DNA of 64,000 nt, from NCBI GenBank assembly GCA_902776305.1, contig CACYPS010000012.1, forward strand, positions 1 to 64,000, read 5' to 3'. Origin of the DNA: an uncultured Lachnospiraceae bacterium (GTDB lineage: Bacteria > Bacillota > Clostridia > Lachnospirales > Lachnospiraceae). Each line of letters opens with the position of its first letter. Positions within the stretch are counted from its first letter, which is position 1. Position numbers and translations under genes: made by a program. Positions 54,316 to 62,978 of the stretch are shown here, piece after piece. The notes beneath the pieces were generated by a model, which did not search any database, was not told the origin of the DNA, and saw only the letters and a list, made by a program, of their open reading frames with translations.

Positions 54316-55341
54316 ATGAGGAAGATTACAATCGGTTTTATCGGCAACGGCAAAGGAATTAACAGGTACCATATCCCTTTCATCCGCACCCGACAGGATA
54401 AATTCAATATCAAGACTATTTATTCGAGGCATCCTTCCGATGCATGGGAAAAGATACCGGGTGTCAATTACGTACACAACATTGATGAACTCCTGCAAGA
54501 CCCTGAAATTGAACTTGTCGTTGTATCAACTCCTTCACCATCTCATTATGAGATGACAAAACAGGTCATTCTTGCCGGCAAGAACGTTGTCTGCGACAAA
54601 CCATTTTGCGAGACAAGGGCACAGGCGGAAGAACTTTTTGCGCTTGGACGGGAAAAAGGCGTTATGGTGCAGTGCTACCAGAACAGACGATTTGACAGCG
54701 ATTTTCTGACTACGCAGAAGGTAATAGAATCCGGCAAAATAGGTGATTTGCTGGAAGTTGAGATGAGCTTTGACTATTATCGACCTGAGGTTCCCGAGAA
54801 AACAGAGCATTTTGACATTATCACATCATTTCTCTACGGTCATGCCTGCCATACTCTGGATCAGGTCATATCCTATTTCGGAAAACCCGACCATGTGCAT
54901 TATGATGTGCGGCAGCTGCTTGGGGAAGATCGTCTCAATGATTATTTTGATATAGACATGTATTACGGTGTGACAAAAGTGTCCGTAAAATCATCTTACT
55001 TCCGGATAAAAGAAAGACCCAGTTTCATCGCTTACGGCACACGCGGCATGTTCGTGAAAGCGGGTAAAGACAAACAGGAAACACATTTAAAACTTTTCTA
55101 CATGCCTTATGACCACAAGGATTTCGGAATTGATCTGCCGGAGGATTACGGCATCCTGACATATTATGATAAGGACGGCATTTACCACGAAGAGAAAGTC
55201 ATCTCAGAAAAAGGAGATTATGCTCGCTATTACGATGCGGTCTATGAAACTATTGTGAACGGAGCTCCGCAGCTGGTAACACCTGAGCAGACACTTCTTC
55301 AGCTGTCAATGTTGGAAGAAGGTATAAAAAACTGTAAATAA
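54316..55341 (+). CDS. Gfo/Idh/MocA-family oxidoreductase
   Basis: 341 residues. The N-terminal Rossmann fold begins ITIGFIGNGKGINRYHIP; the family motif EKP appears as VVCDKPFCET (about residue 97). The C-terminal alpha/beta domain is present. These enzymes oxidise or reduce sugars, inositols or related compounds with NAD(P). The glycine-rich loop GNGKGI differs from the usual GxGxxG with A/G. Substrate unknown. Confidence 0.9.
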   Translation: MRKITIGFIGNGKGINRYHIPFIRTRQDKFNIKTIYSRHPSDAWEKIPGVNYVHNIDELLQDPEIELVVVSTPSPSHYEMTKQVILAGKNVVCDKPFCETRAQAEELFALGREKGVMVQCYQNRRFDSDFLTTQKVIESGKIGDLLEVEMSFDYYRPEVPEKTEHFDIITSFLYGHACHTLDQVISYFGKPDHVHYDVRQLLGEDRLNDYFDIDMYYGVTKVSVKSSYFRIKERPSFIAYGTRGMFVKAGKDKQETHLKLFYMPYDHKDFGIDLPEDYGILTYYDKDGIYHEEKVISEKGDYARYYDAVYETIVNGAPQLVTPEQTLLQLSMLEEGIKNCK

Positions 55342-55492
55342 CCGAGGTAAAACTGACTTAATTTCAGTGTATAATGGAGAATGCTACTGACCTTTTTTCA
55401 GGTCAGCATCAGTCAGAACACGGCGGAGAGAGTAAGCCCTGTCACAGGGCGAGGGCTTGAAAAGTAGCCGGAAAAGAGATCAACTACAGTAT

Positions 55493-56188
55493 ATGAGAGA
55501 TATTTTACTGATTATTCCTGCCTACAACGAGGAGCAATCCATCGTTGAGACGGTAACAGCAATAAGGAAATTCAATAGAAAAAGGAAACGCAAAGTGGAT
55601 TTCATCGTGATCGACGACGGGTCCACGGACCGTACCGCAGAACTCCTGAGACTTTTTCACATCCCCTGTATTCATATGGAGTCGAATCGGGGAATCGGCG
55701 GAGCCGTACAGCAAGGCTACCGATACGCCAAAGAGAAGAATTATAAATATGCGGTTCAATTCGACGGCGACGGTCAGCACGGCATAGAGTACATTTACGA
55801 TGTCATCGCTCCGATAGAAAGGGGAGAGGCGGATATGGTCATCGGATCCCGATTTGCCGGACTCAGGAGTTATTACACGCCCGGGGTTTTTCGTCGAATT
55901 GGCATTTGTTGGATTTCCTTACTGATTCGTCTCAAGACCGGGCAGGTGATCAAAGACCCGACAAGCGGATACCGTGCGGTGGGAGCCTTCGGCATGGAGG
56001 CATTTGCAAATGATTACCCCGCCAGATATCCCGAACCTGAATCCTGTGCGAGACTGCTGCGTCAGGGAAAGCGAGTCAGAGAAGTTCCTGTGAAAATGCA
56101 TAAGAGATCCGGGGGCAAATCTTCAATCTATTCCTGGAGAAAGATCGAGTACATGCTGATGGTCAGCATGGGAATTTTGAGAGCATGA
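55493..56188 (+). CDS. Family 2 glycosyltransferase
   Basis: 231 residues from the ATG at 55493, which starts the conserved MRDILLIIPAYNEE strand; a TTG at 55457 with GCGAGGG upstream is an alternative. IDDGSTDRTAE and the DxD-like QFDGDGQHG are the GT-A nucleotide-sugar motifs. There are no strong C-terminal membrane helices, as in DPM/PgaC-like soluble GT2 proteins. The next bases duplicate its 3' end. Confidence 0.88.
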   Translation: MRDILLIIPAYNEEQSIVETVTAIRKFNRKRKRKVDFIVIDDGSTDRTAELLRLFHIPCIHMESNRGIGGAVQQGYRYAKEKNYKYAVQFDGDGQHGIEYIYDVIAPIERGEADMVIGSRFAGLRSYYTPGVFRRIGICWISLLIRLKTGQVIKDPTSGYRAVGAFGMEAFANDYPARYPEPESCARLLRQGKRVREVPVKMHKRSGGKSSIYSWRKIEYMLMVSMGILRA

Positions 56189-56310
56189 TAAGATGGAATA
56201 TTTACTCTCAGAGGAATGCTGAATAGCTTCTGATGGTCAGCATGGGGATTTTGAGGGCGTGACACATGTGCGTAATCTCTCCGCAGTAAGACTGAATAGA
56301 TTCTGGCGGT
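56156..56310 (+). repeat. Tandem repeat made from the glycosyltransferase 3' end (period about 73 bp)
   Basis: CTGATGGTCAGCATGGGAAT-like text with TTTTGAGAGC (56156) recurs at 56230 with a few changes, and CTGAATAGCTTCTGATGG (56219) recurs as CTGAATAGATTCTGGCGG (56292). The first unit contains the glycosyltransferase stop codon. Confidence 0.8.
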
Positions 56311-56375
56311 GATTTCATGAAGATACGTCAGGCATGTATATTATAGGCACAGCATGAAAGGAACGACTGGGCAAG

Positions 56376-57302
56376 ATGGGTGACAGAAAGATAGTATTTT
56401 TTGATATAGATAACACGCTCTGGGACTACAGCCTTGCGATTCCCGAGAGTACACGGAGGGCGATTTCAGAGCTCCGCAGGAATGGGCATCTGGCCTTCAT
56501 CAACAGCGGCCGTTCCCGCGGGTATATCCGGGACGAGAATTTGTTTTCTCTCGGATTTGACGGCGTGGTCTCCTCGTGCGGCGAGATGATAGAATGTACG
56601 CTGGAATGTCTTGCTGTCGAATCGAGAATGCAGAACGAAAAGTCGGCTGAACAGAAGAGCAGAGAGTCGAGTCTTGAACGAAGAATGAATGTTGAGCAGA
56701 AGGAACCGGAGTCAATCACGACCAAACTTGACTGGAACAGGGTCGTATATTCCTATGAAATGTCGAGTGAAGAGATAGAGAGGTGTGTGCGCACGGTCAG
56801 AAGATACAAGATGAGACCGATTCTGGAAGGAAAAGAGTATCTGTATTTTGATGACCATGAATTCGGTGGCGATGCCTACGGTGAGTTTGTTCGATCGACG
56901 ATGGGCGATGCGCTTCTGGGAATCGACAGCAACTGGGGAAAATGGGAAGTCTCCAAGCTTTCCTGTGCGATGGATGACCCGGCTCTCATCAAGCCCTGCT
57001 TTGATGAGCTTTCAGACCTGCTCAGCTATCTCATCCACAATGAGGAAGTCGTGGAGATGGTGCCGCTCGGATTTTCGAAAGGAACGGGTATTGAGAAGGT
57101 CTGCGAGCTGACCGGCATTTCGGTAAAGGATACGATCGCTTTCGGAGACAGTGTCAACGACCTTGAGATGTTGAGAGCTGCGGGCATAGGCGTCGCCATG
57201 GGGAACGGAACCGCTGTTGCCAAAGAAGCATCGGATTATGTGACGACGGATATTCATGACGACGGAATCCGGAATGCGCTCAGGCATCTGGGACTGATAT
57301 GA
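56376..57302 (+). CDS. Cof-type HAD hydrolase
   Basis: 308 residues. Motif I FFDIDNTLWD with Asp10 and Asp12, motif II INSGRSRG, motif III Lys in FSKGTGI and motif IV FGDSVNDLEML. C2B cap as in Cof-type sugar or flavin phosphatases. Residues about 85-122 are an extra polar, Glu/Ser/Arg-rich insertion (ESRMQNEKSAEQKSRESS) in the cap, whose DNA resembles the GAACAGAAGAGCAG repeats at 36.8 kb. Confidence 0.88.
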   Translation: MGDRKIVFFDIDNTLWDYSLAIPESTRRAISELRRNGHLAFINSGRSRGYIRDENLFSLGFDGVVSSCGEMIECTLECLAVESRMQNEKSAEQKSRESSLERRMNVEQKEPESITTKLDWNRVVYSYEMSSEEIERCVRTVRRYKMRPILEGKEYLYFDDHEFGGDAYGEFVRSTMGDALLGIDSNWGKWEVSKLSCAMDDPALIKPCFDELSDLLSYLIHNEEVVEMVPLGFSKGTGIEKVCELTGISVKDTIAFGDSVNDLEMLRAAGIGVAMGNGTAVAKEASDYVTTDIHDDGIRNALRHLGLI

Positions 57303-57395
57303 TTGATGATGGCGATGAGGAATGTGTTTGTCTGACCGGGAACCGGCAAAAATGCGGACTGAAACATAATTAAGAATATTTATGCCTATAAAAAG

Positions 57396-57424
57396 TTGCA
57401 CACGCTGTCAAAATGCACTATAAT
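57396..57424 (+). promoter_or_regulatory. Sigma-A-type promoter before the PRTase-like gene
   Basis: TTGCAC at 57396 and a perfect TATAAT at 57419 are separated by 17 bases. The start codon is at 57476, giving a leader of about 45 bases. Confidence 0.75.
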
Positions 57425-57475
57425 TAAAGCTAATATATTTCGAAAATTATACAGAAATTACAATTAGGAGGGCTT

Positions 57476-58114
57476 ATGGAGGCTTATACAAAACTGGAGT
57501 CAAAGAGATATAACAACGTAATTCTCCGCGTTATTCCCGGCCACTTTGTGACCCCGAACTCCCACATCAACTATTACTTTGATATGACGACCATCTCCCG
57601 CCGCCAGGCAGAGGCCAAGGCAGCGGCAGATTCCATAAGCGAGTATTTCAGCTCCGATACGATTATCGATACGATCGTCTGCCTTGAAGGAATGGATGTC
57701 ATCGGTGCATATCTTGCCGATGCGCTTACAAGATCCGGTATCCTTTCTGCAAATATGCATAAGACCATGTACGTTGTAGCTCCGGAGTCCCGTATGACAG
57801 GTCAGATGATTTTCCGTGAGAGCAGCGAATACATGCTCAAGAACAAGAACTGCCTTGTACTCCTCGCCAGCGCAACGACCGGCGGAACGCTCAGACAGGC
57901 TGCCAATACAGTGAACTATTACGGTGGCAAGGTTGTCGGATTTGCAACAATTTTCTCGGCCATCACATCTGTCGCAGGAATCAGAGTATGCTCTCTCTTC
58001 AGCCCCAAAGATGTACCGGATTATAAATCTTACTCCCACAGTGAGTGCCCGATGTGCAAAAACGGCCGCAAAGTGGATGCGATCTGCAACGGTTACGGAT
58101 ACACCAGACTGTGA
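57476..58114 (+). CDS. Phosphoribosyltransferase-like protein (orotate PRTase type)
   Basis: 212 residues, AGGAGGG seven bases before the ATG. The fold and the loop CLVLLASATTGGTLRQA (residues 126-142) match the PRPP-binding site of type I PRTases, but the usual two acidic residues before the TTG are Ala131-Ser132. The C-terminus has Cys191, Cys194 and Cys204 (SECPMCKNG and DAICNGYG), perhaps a metal site. It has its own promoter and terminator. Could be a nucleotide sensor or a divergent enzyme; not a typical PyrE. Confidence 0.75.
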   Translation: MEAYTKLESKRYNNVILRVIPGHFVTPNSHINYYFDMTTISRRQAEAKAAADSISEYFSSDTIIDTIVCLEGMDVIGAYLADALTRSGILSANMHKTMYVVAPESRMTGQMIFRESSEYMLKNKNCLVLLASATTGGTLRQAANTVNYYGGKVVGFATIFSAITSVAGIRVCSLFSPKDVPDYKSYSHSECPMCKNGRKVDAICNGYGYTRL

Positions 58115-58168
58115 GGCTTTCCGAATCGCTTTACAGTGAAAACGAGAGATGAATGAGCACATGCTATT

Positions 58169-58202
58169 AAGAGGCTGCCTTTCTGGGGCAGCCTCTTTCT
58201 TA
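58169..58202 (+). terminator. Terminator after the PRTase-like gene
   Basis: AAGAGGCTGCC and GGCAGCCTCTT form an 11-bp stem around TTTCTGG, followed by TCTT. Confidence 0.88.
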
Positions 58203-58260
58203 GAATGCAGGATTTGCGTATACTGATTGCCCTTTATGTGTAAAGTTTGCAATATTTTTA

Positions 58261-58474
58261 TTGGGAGCAGATATCAGGATATGTTATAATAAGTTACTAA
58301 TGACTTGACATAAAAGTACAGTTCGCCTGCGAAACTGCTCCGATAACATATTTAACTGCGACTGTACTTCAAGGATGAAAGGGAAGACTGCAGATAACTG
58401 TCCGTAAGGAGCAGCAGTATGCCGGAAAAAATATATCCGGTATCGGCCGATAGATAGAGGAAGATGACACTATC
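58261..58474 (+). promoter_or_regulatory. Promoter candidate and structured leader of dxs
   Basis: TTGGGA (58261) and TATAAT (58285) are spaced by 18 bases. The leader of about 175 bases can fold: AAGTACAGTTCGC (58314) pairs with GCGACTGTACTT (58358) with one bulged base, and CCGGA/TCCGG forms a second hairpin near 58433. I do not find the conserved parts of a TPP or other known riboswitch. Confidence 0.45.
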
Positions 58475-60385
58475 ATGATTTTAGAAAAGATAAACGAACC
58501 GAGTGATGTTAAAAAATTGACATATCCAGAGATGGAGATTCTTGCCGGGGAAATCCGGGATTTTCTGGTTGACAAGATCAGCCAGACCGGCGGCCATCTT
58601 GCATCCAATCTGGGTGTTGTGGAATTGACTATTGCATTGTACCGTGTTTTTAATTTTCCGGATGACAAGGTCATCTGGGATGTCGGTCATCAGGCCTACA
58701 CCCACAAGATCCTGAGCGGCCGGAAAGCAGGATTTGAAGATCTCAGAAAGTACGGAGGCCTCAGCGGCTTTCCGAAGAGGAAAGAGAGCCCGTACGATGC
58801 ATTTGACACCGGACACAGTTCAACATCGCTTTCAGCGGGTCTTGGCATTGTGCAGGCCAGAGACATACTCCATGAGAATTATCGCGTTGTTTCTGTCATC
58901 GGTGACGGTGCTCTGACAGGCGGCGAGGCTTATGAAGCCCTGAACAACGCAGGTGACCGCAACTCGAATTTCATTATCATCCTCAACGACAACGGAATGT
59001 CGATCTCCCATAACGTAGGCGGCATGTCGAGTTATCTCAGTGAGATCCGCACTGCAGAGGGATACATAACACTTAAGAAAAATGTGGAAGATCATCTGAG
59101 AAGCCTTCCCCTGGTCGGTGATCCTGTCGCAGACGCGATCGTTCGCACGAAGAACACGATCAAGCAGATGGTCGTGCCGGGCATGCTATTTGAAAATATG
59201 GGCATCACGTATCTCGGTCCTGTCGACGGACATGATATCCGGAAGCTCACGAAGATCCTGCATGATGCGAAGCGAATCGACCGCACTGTTATCGTCCATA
59301 TTTTGACGAAGAAGGGTAAGGGCTACGCGCCTGCGGAAAAGCATCCCGAGAAATTCCATGGTATCGGCAAGTTCAATAAAGTGACAGGGAAGCCGGTCGG
59401 AGCGAGCGGTAAACCGGGTTATACAAATGTATTTTCCGATAAGCTCTGTTCTCTCGCCGCGAGGGACAGACGGATCGTCGCGGTGACAGCCGCGATGCCG
59501 GACGGGACAGGTCTTGCGGAATTTTCCAGAATCTTTCCTGACAGATTCTTTGACGTGGGCATTGCGGAGCAGCATGCGGTCACGACCGCAGCAGGTATGG
59601 CCTCAGCCGGCCTGAAACCGGTCGTAGCGGTCTATTCCTCGTTCTTACAGAGAGCCTATGACCAGATTCTGATGGATGTATGTCTGCAGGAGCTTCCGGT
59701 CGTATTCTGCATCGACCGTGCCGGACTGGTGGGAGCTGACGGTGAGACGCATCAGGGAATATTTGACCTGACATATCTGTCATCCATACCGAACCTTACC
59801 GTCATGGCTCCGAAGAACAAGTGGGAGCTGCAGGATATGATGGAGTATGCATTTTCACTTGACCGCCCTGTCGCGATCCGCTATCCGAGAGGAATAGCCT
59901 ACGACGGGCTTGAGAAGGTCCGTGCGAAGATCGAGTACGGAAAGAGCGAACTCATCTATGAGGAGAAGGACATCGCACTTATCGCTGTGGGCAGTATGGT
60001 CAGCACGGCAGAGCATATTCGTGAGAAGCTGAAGGATAAGGGATATTCCTGTACGCTGGTGAACGGACGCTTCATAAAACCTGTGGACAAGGACATGATC
60101 GATTATCTTGCAAAGAATCATAAGTATATTATGACTCTGGAAGAAAATGTCAAGCGCGGTGGCTTCGGTGAGGTCATTACAGACTATATAGCAAAACACC
60201 ATCCGACACTTCGCGTGACCAATATTACGCTGCCGGATGAGTATGTCGAGCACGGCGATGTGACGAAATTGAGAAGCGTGCTCGGAATCGATAGTGATTC
60301 TGTTCTGAAGAAGATAGAAGGACGATTGGAATCCTACGGTTGTATGCCGAGCGCTGAAGGACAGAGGGATGAGAAGACGGAATAG
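58475..60385 (+). CDS. dxs: 1-deoxy-D-xylulose-5-phosphate synthase
   Basis: 636 residues, normal for DXS. The thiamine diphosphate motif GDGALTGGEAYEALNNAG with NDNGMSIS, the early GHQAYTHKILSGR and the C-terminal transketolase parts FDVGIAEQHAVT and YPRG are all present. First step of the MEP isoprenoid pathway; product also feeds thiamine and pyridoxal synthesis. The amidase gene overlaps its end by 17 bp. Confidence 0.97.
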   Translation: MILEKINEPSDVKKLTYPEMEILAGEIRDFLVDKISQTGGHLASNLGVVELTIALYRVFNFPDDKVIWDVGHQAYTHKILSGRKAGFEDLRKYGGLSGFPKRKESPYDAFDTGHSSTSLSAGLGIVQARDILHENYRVVSVIGDGALTGGEAYEALNNAGDRNSNFIIILNDNGMSISHNVGGMSSYLSEIRTAEGYITLKKNVEDHLRSLPLVGDPVADAIVRTKNTIKQMVVPGMLFENMGITYLGPVDGHDIRKLTKILHDAKRIDRTVIVHILTKKGKGYAPAEKHPEKFHGIGKFNKVTGKPVGASGKPGYTNVFSDKLCSLAARDRRIVAVTAAMPDGTGLAEFSRIFPDRFFDVGIAEQHAVTTAAGMASAGLKPVVAVYSSFLQRAYDQILMDVCLQELPVVFCIDRAGLVGADGETHQGIFDLTYLSSIPNLTVMAPKNKWELQDMMEYAFSLDRPVAIRYPRGIAYDGLEKVRAKIEYGKSELIYEEKDIALIAVGSMVSTAEHIREKLKDKGYSCTLVNGRFIKPVDKDMIDYLAKNHKYIMTLEENVKRGGFGEVITDYIAKHHPTLRVTNITLPDEYVEHGDVTKLRSVLGIDSDSVLKKIEGRLESYGCMPSAEGQRDEKTE

Positions 60386-61157
60386 AGACAGAAAGGAACA
60401 GATCAAGACACTTTTCGTGCTCTCGACAATTCTCATAGTTCTCATTACGATTACTGTGTTCCTGTACAAATTCAAGACGGGAAAGATATTTTTGAACGAG
60501 ACCTGGTATCCGGTAAATAATCTGCCGGTTCAGGATGATGCGGGTTCTGCGCTTGACTACCATATCAGTGACGTGCTCACGGCTTATTCCGAATTTGCTC
60601 CCGGATTCAATGTGAATATCAAGCCTGAGAGGATTCCTAAGCAGGGCAACGGGCAGAAATACATTGCGATCCATTATCTCGGTGTGAACGGTGAGAATAA
60701 TGCCCTGGAGACGGACGGAGAGGGCACGCATTTCTATATATACTGGGACGGTACGATTTACCAGACTGCGGGACTGGATGCGATTACGTGGCATGTCGGA
60801 ACAGCAGGTCAGTATACACAGATTCATCCGGATGCGGGGAACGACAATGCGATAGGGATAGAGATGTGCGCGAAGTGCGACGGAGACGCGTCGAATGACA
60901 TGGATCCGTCCTGGTATTTCACGGAGGAGACGCAGGAGTCCTGCGTGCTTCTGACGGCGTATCTGATGAAGATCATGAATATTCATGAGGACTGTGTGAT
61001 AAGGCACGGGGATATAGTGGATAAGTATTGTCCGGCGCCGTATTTCAATAATAACAAGTATCAGACGTCGTGGACGTGGGATGAGTTTAAGTCGAAGCTG
61101 AGGACGGTGTATCGGGAGACGGATGTGACGTTTCCGGTTCAATGGGAGTCGCAGTGA
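60369..61157 (+). CDS. Membrane-anchored N-acetylmuramoyl-L-alanine amidase (Amidase_2)
   Basis: 262 residues. One N-terminal membrane helix (about 13-35) puts the domain outside. Zinc ligands of the T7-lysozyme/PGRP type are His102 (IAIHYLG), His213 and Cys221 (IRHGDIVDKYCPAP). It cuts the bond between MurNAc and the peptide stem. The ATG lies in the end of dxs, with GACAGAGGG as the binding site, so translation is coupled to dxs although the functions are unrelated. Confidence 0.9.
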   Translation: MRRRNRDRKEQIKTLFVLSTILIVLITITVFLYKFKTGKIFLNETWYPVNNLPVQDDAGSALDYHISDVLTAYSEFAPGFNVNIKPERIPKQGNGQKYIAIHYLGVNGENNALETDGEGTHFYIYWDGTIYQTAGLDAITWHVGTAGQYTQIHPDAGNDNAIGIEMCAKCDGDASNDMDPSWYFTEETQESCVLLTAYLMKIMNIHEDCVIRHGDIVDKYCPAPYFNNNKYQTSWTWDEFKSKLRTVYRETDVTFPVQWESQ

Positions 61158-61176
61158 AGTAGAAAAAGTATTTAAT

Positions 61177-61368
61177 CGTCCCATACGTTACTCATTAACA
61201 GTCTCATCATAAAAAAATGCATCGTCGGGACGCTTTCGCTCGGTCTCGCTGGCAGCGGTACTAATAAAAATTCATCGCTATAGCTCGAATTTTTAAAGTA
61301 CCGGCCGCTCGACGACGCCCTCCGATCGCATTTTTAATGATTCGACTGTACTACAGTTGCGGGAAAGT
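61177..61368. repeat. Long-hairpin element, copy H (nearly complete)
   Basis: Runs from CGTCCCATACG through GTCTCATCATAAAAAAATGC, GGCAGCGGTACT, loop, AGTACCGGCCGC, GACGACGCCC and CATTTTTAATGATTCGACT to GGGAAAGT. The outermost arms are weaker than in copies B and E. It follows the amidase gene. Confidence 0.88.
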
Positions 61369-61401
61369 ATGGGTCAATTAAATAAGGCTGGAGAAAAGCA
61401 T

Positions 61402-61461
61402 AAAACCACTATGTATAGCGTAGATGAACTAAAAGCATCTGCTTTACATAGTGGTTTTCTT
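61402..61461. terminator. Bidirectional terminator between amidase and malic enzyme genes
   Basis: AAAACCACTATGTA and TACATAGTGGTTTT form a 14-bp stem with an internal 30-base loop. A-rich text before and T-rich text after fit convergent genes. Confidence 0.75.
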
Positions 61462-61543
61462 ATGCCATCGTGTCAATCAAATGATAATACGAGAATCAGT
61501 TTCCGGAACCGTTCATTCTCGTACTGTCATCGTTATCAGCGGG

Positions 61544-62719
61544 TCAAATTCTCGCGACTCCGGTATCCCTGGCAGCCTGCGCCACCGCCTTCGCGACAGC
61601 CGGGCCGACGCGCGGGTCGAACGCCTTCGGAATAATATAGTCCGCATTGAGGTCCTCATCCGAGATCAGCTCGGCGAGCGCCTTCGCGGCCGCCATCTTC
61701 ATTTCCTCATTGATGTCGCTCGCGCGCACATCAAACGTACCGCGGAAGATACCCGGGAATGCAAGCACGTTGTTGATCTGGTTCGGGTAGTCCGAACGCC
61801 CGGTGGAGACGACCGCAGCGCCGGCTGCCTTGGCCTCCTCGGGGAAGATCTCGGGAGTCGGATTCGCGCATGCGAAGATGATCGCATCCCTGTTCATAGA
61901 GCGAACCATGTCCTGTGAGACCAGTCCCGGAGCAGAGACTCCGATAAAGACATCCGCACCCTTCAGAGCGTCTGCAAGCGTACCCTGCTCGCGCTGAAGG
62001 TTCGTGACCTCAGCCATCTCTTCCTTGATCCAGTTCATACCTTCCTTGCGGCCCTTGTAGATAATACCGCGGCGGTCCGTCATAACGATATTCTTGAAGC
62101 CTGCGGAGAGCAGAAGCTTCGTGATGGAGATCGCTGCGGCGCCTGCTCCGGAAGTGACGACTTTGGCTTCTTCCTTTTTCTTTCCCACGACCTTGAGGGC
62201 GTTTGTCAGACCTGCGAGAGTAATCACGGCTGTTCCGTGCTGATCGTCATGGAAAATCGGAATATCGCATTTTTCTTTCAGCTTGCGCTCAATCTCGAAA
62301 CATCTCGGAGCGGAAATATCCTCGAGGTTGACGCCGCCGAAAGAACCGGAAATCATGTAGATGGTATTCACGATTGTATCGACATCTTTTGATTTGATGC
62401 AGAGCGGAAATGCGTCGACATCGCCGAAAGATTTGAAGAGGACGCATTTGCCTTCCATGACCGGCATACCGGCCTCAGGACCGATATCACCGAGTCCGAG
62501 GACCGCCGTACCGTCCGTTATGACAGCGCACAGGTTCCAGCGGCGTGTGAGTGTGTAACTTTTATCGATATCCTTCTGAATCTCAAGGCATGGCTGGGCT
62601 ACGCCCGGCGTATAAGCGAGGGACAGATCCGCCTCAGTATTGCACGGAACAGTTGCGATGACCTCGATCTTACCTTTTTTCTGCTCATGAAGTTTTAAAG
62701 ATTCTTCTGCGTAATTCAT
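61544..62719 (-). CDS. Malic enzyme (NAD(P)-dependent, short form)
   Basis: 391 residues. SLAYTPGVAQPCLEI, GLGDIGPEAGMPVMEGK and PIFHDDQHGTAVI are the malate and metal-binding blocks; VTSGAGAAAISI is the nucleotide-binding loop. It turns malate into pyruvate and carbon dioxide. AAAGGAG precedes the ATG by six bases. NAD or NADP preference cannot be told. Confidence 0.95.
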   Translation of the reverse strand: MNYAEESLKLHEQKKGKIEVIATVPCNTEADLSLAYTPGVAQPCLEIQKDIDKSYTLTRRWNLCAVITDGTAVLGLGDIGPEAGMPVMEGKCVLFKSFGDVDAFPLCIKSKDVDTIVNTIYMISGSFGGVNLEDISAPRCFEIERKLKEKCDIPIFHDDQHGTAVITLAGLTNALKVVGKKKEEAKVVTSGAGAAAISITKLLLSAGFKNIVMTDRRGIIYKGRKEGMNWIKEEMAEVTNLQREQGTLADALKGADVFIGVSAPGLVSQDMVRSMNRDAIIFACANPTPEIFPEEAKAAGAAVVSTGRSDYPNQINNVLAFPGIFRGTFDVRASDINEEMKMAAAKALAELISDEDLNADYIIPKAFDPRVGPAVAKAVAQAARDTGVARI

Positions 62720-62772
62720 AATTCTCCTTTAAAATGAAAATATGTGATTTCAAGTAAGCTTTTAACTGCAAA

Positions 62773-62850
62773 ATGCATTATAGAGCATTCGCAAATATAA
62801 GTCCAGTAATCAGGAAAGCACCTGAATGTAAAAAAATGGCTATAATGCAT
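62773..62850. promoter_or_regulatory. Inverted repeat in the divergent malic enzyme/TAXI region
   Basis: ATGCATTATAG (62773-62783) and CTATAATGCAT (62840-62850) are perfect 11-base inverted copies 56 bases apart. Each arm contains a TATAAT reading outwards from or into the gap, so a single regulator bound to both could control both genes. Confidence 0.45.
62777..62805 (-). promoter_or_regulatory. Promoter candidate of the malic enzyme gene
   Basis: Reading the minus strand, TGGACT (-35) and a perfect TATAAT (-10) are 17 bases apart. The -10 lies in the left arm of an inverted repeat whose right arm is at 62840. Confidence 0.55.
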
Positions 62851-62902
62851 AATTATTTTTATAAAAATCTTATATATGAGCGTTCCGGACATTTTCAGTG
62901 AT

Positions 62903-62931
62903 TGATTTTTCCGCCTCGCTTTATTATAATG
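62903..62931 (+). promoter_or_regulatory. Promoter of the second TAXI lipoprotein gene
   Basis: TTGATT (62903) and TATAAT (62926) with a 17-base spacer; the gene starts at 62979 with AGGAGGT nine bases before its ATG. Confidence 0.7.
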
Positions 62932-62978
62932 AATTGTCAAAGCGTACTTTACGCAAAACAATTATCAGGAGGTTAATT

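Noticed and set aside
54144-54362. Small charged peptide frame before the oxidoreductase gene
   Set aside because: Overlaps the oxidoreductase start by 47 bp and lacks a ribosome binding site; kept only as a remark.
58297-58474. TPP riboswitch before dxs
   Set aside because: The conserved CUGAGA and ACCUGAU-type elements are not present.
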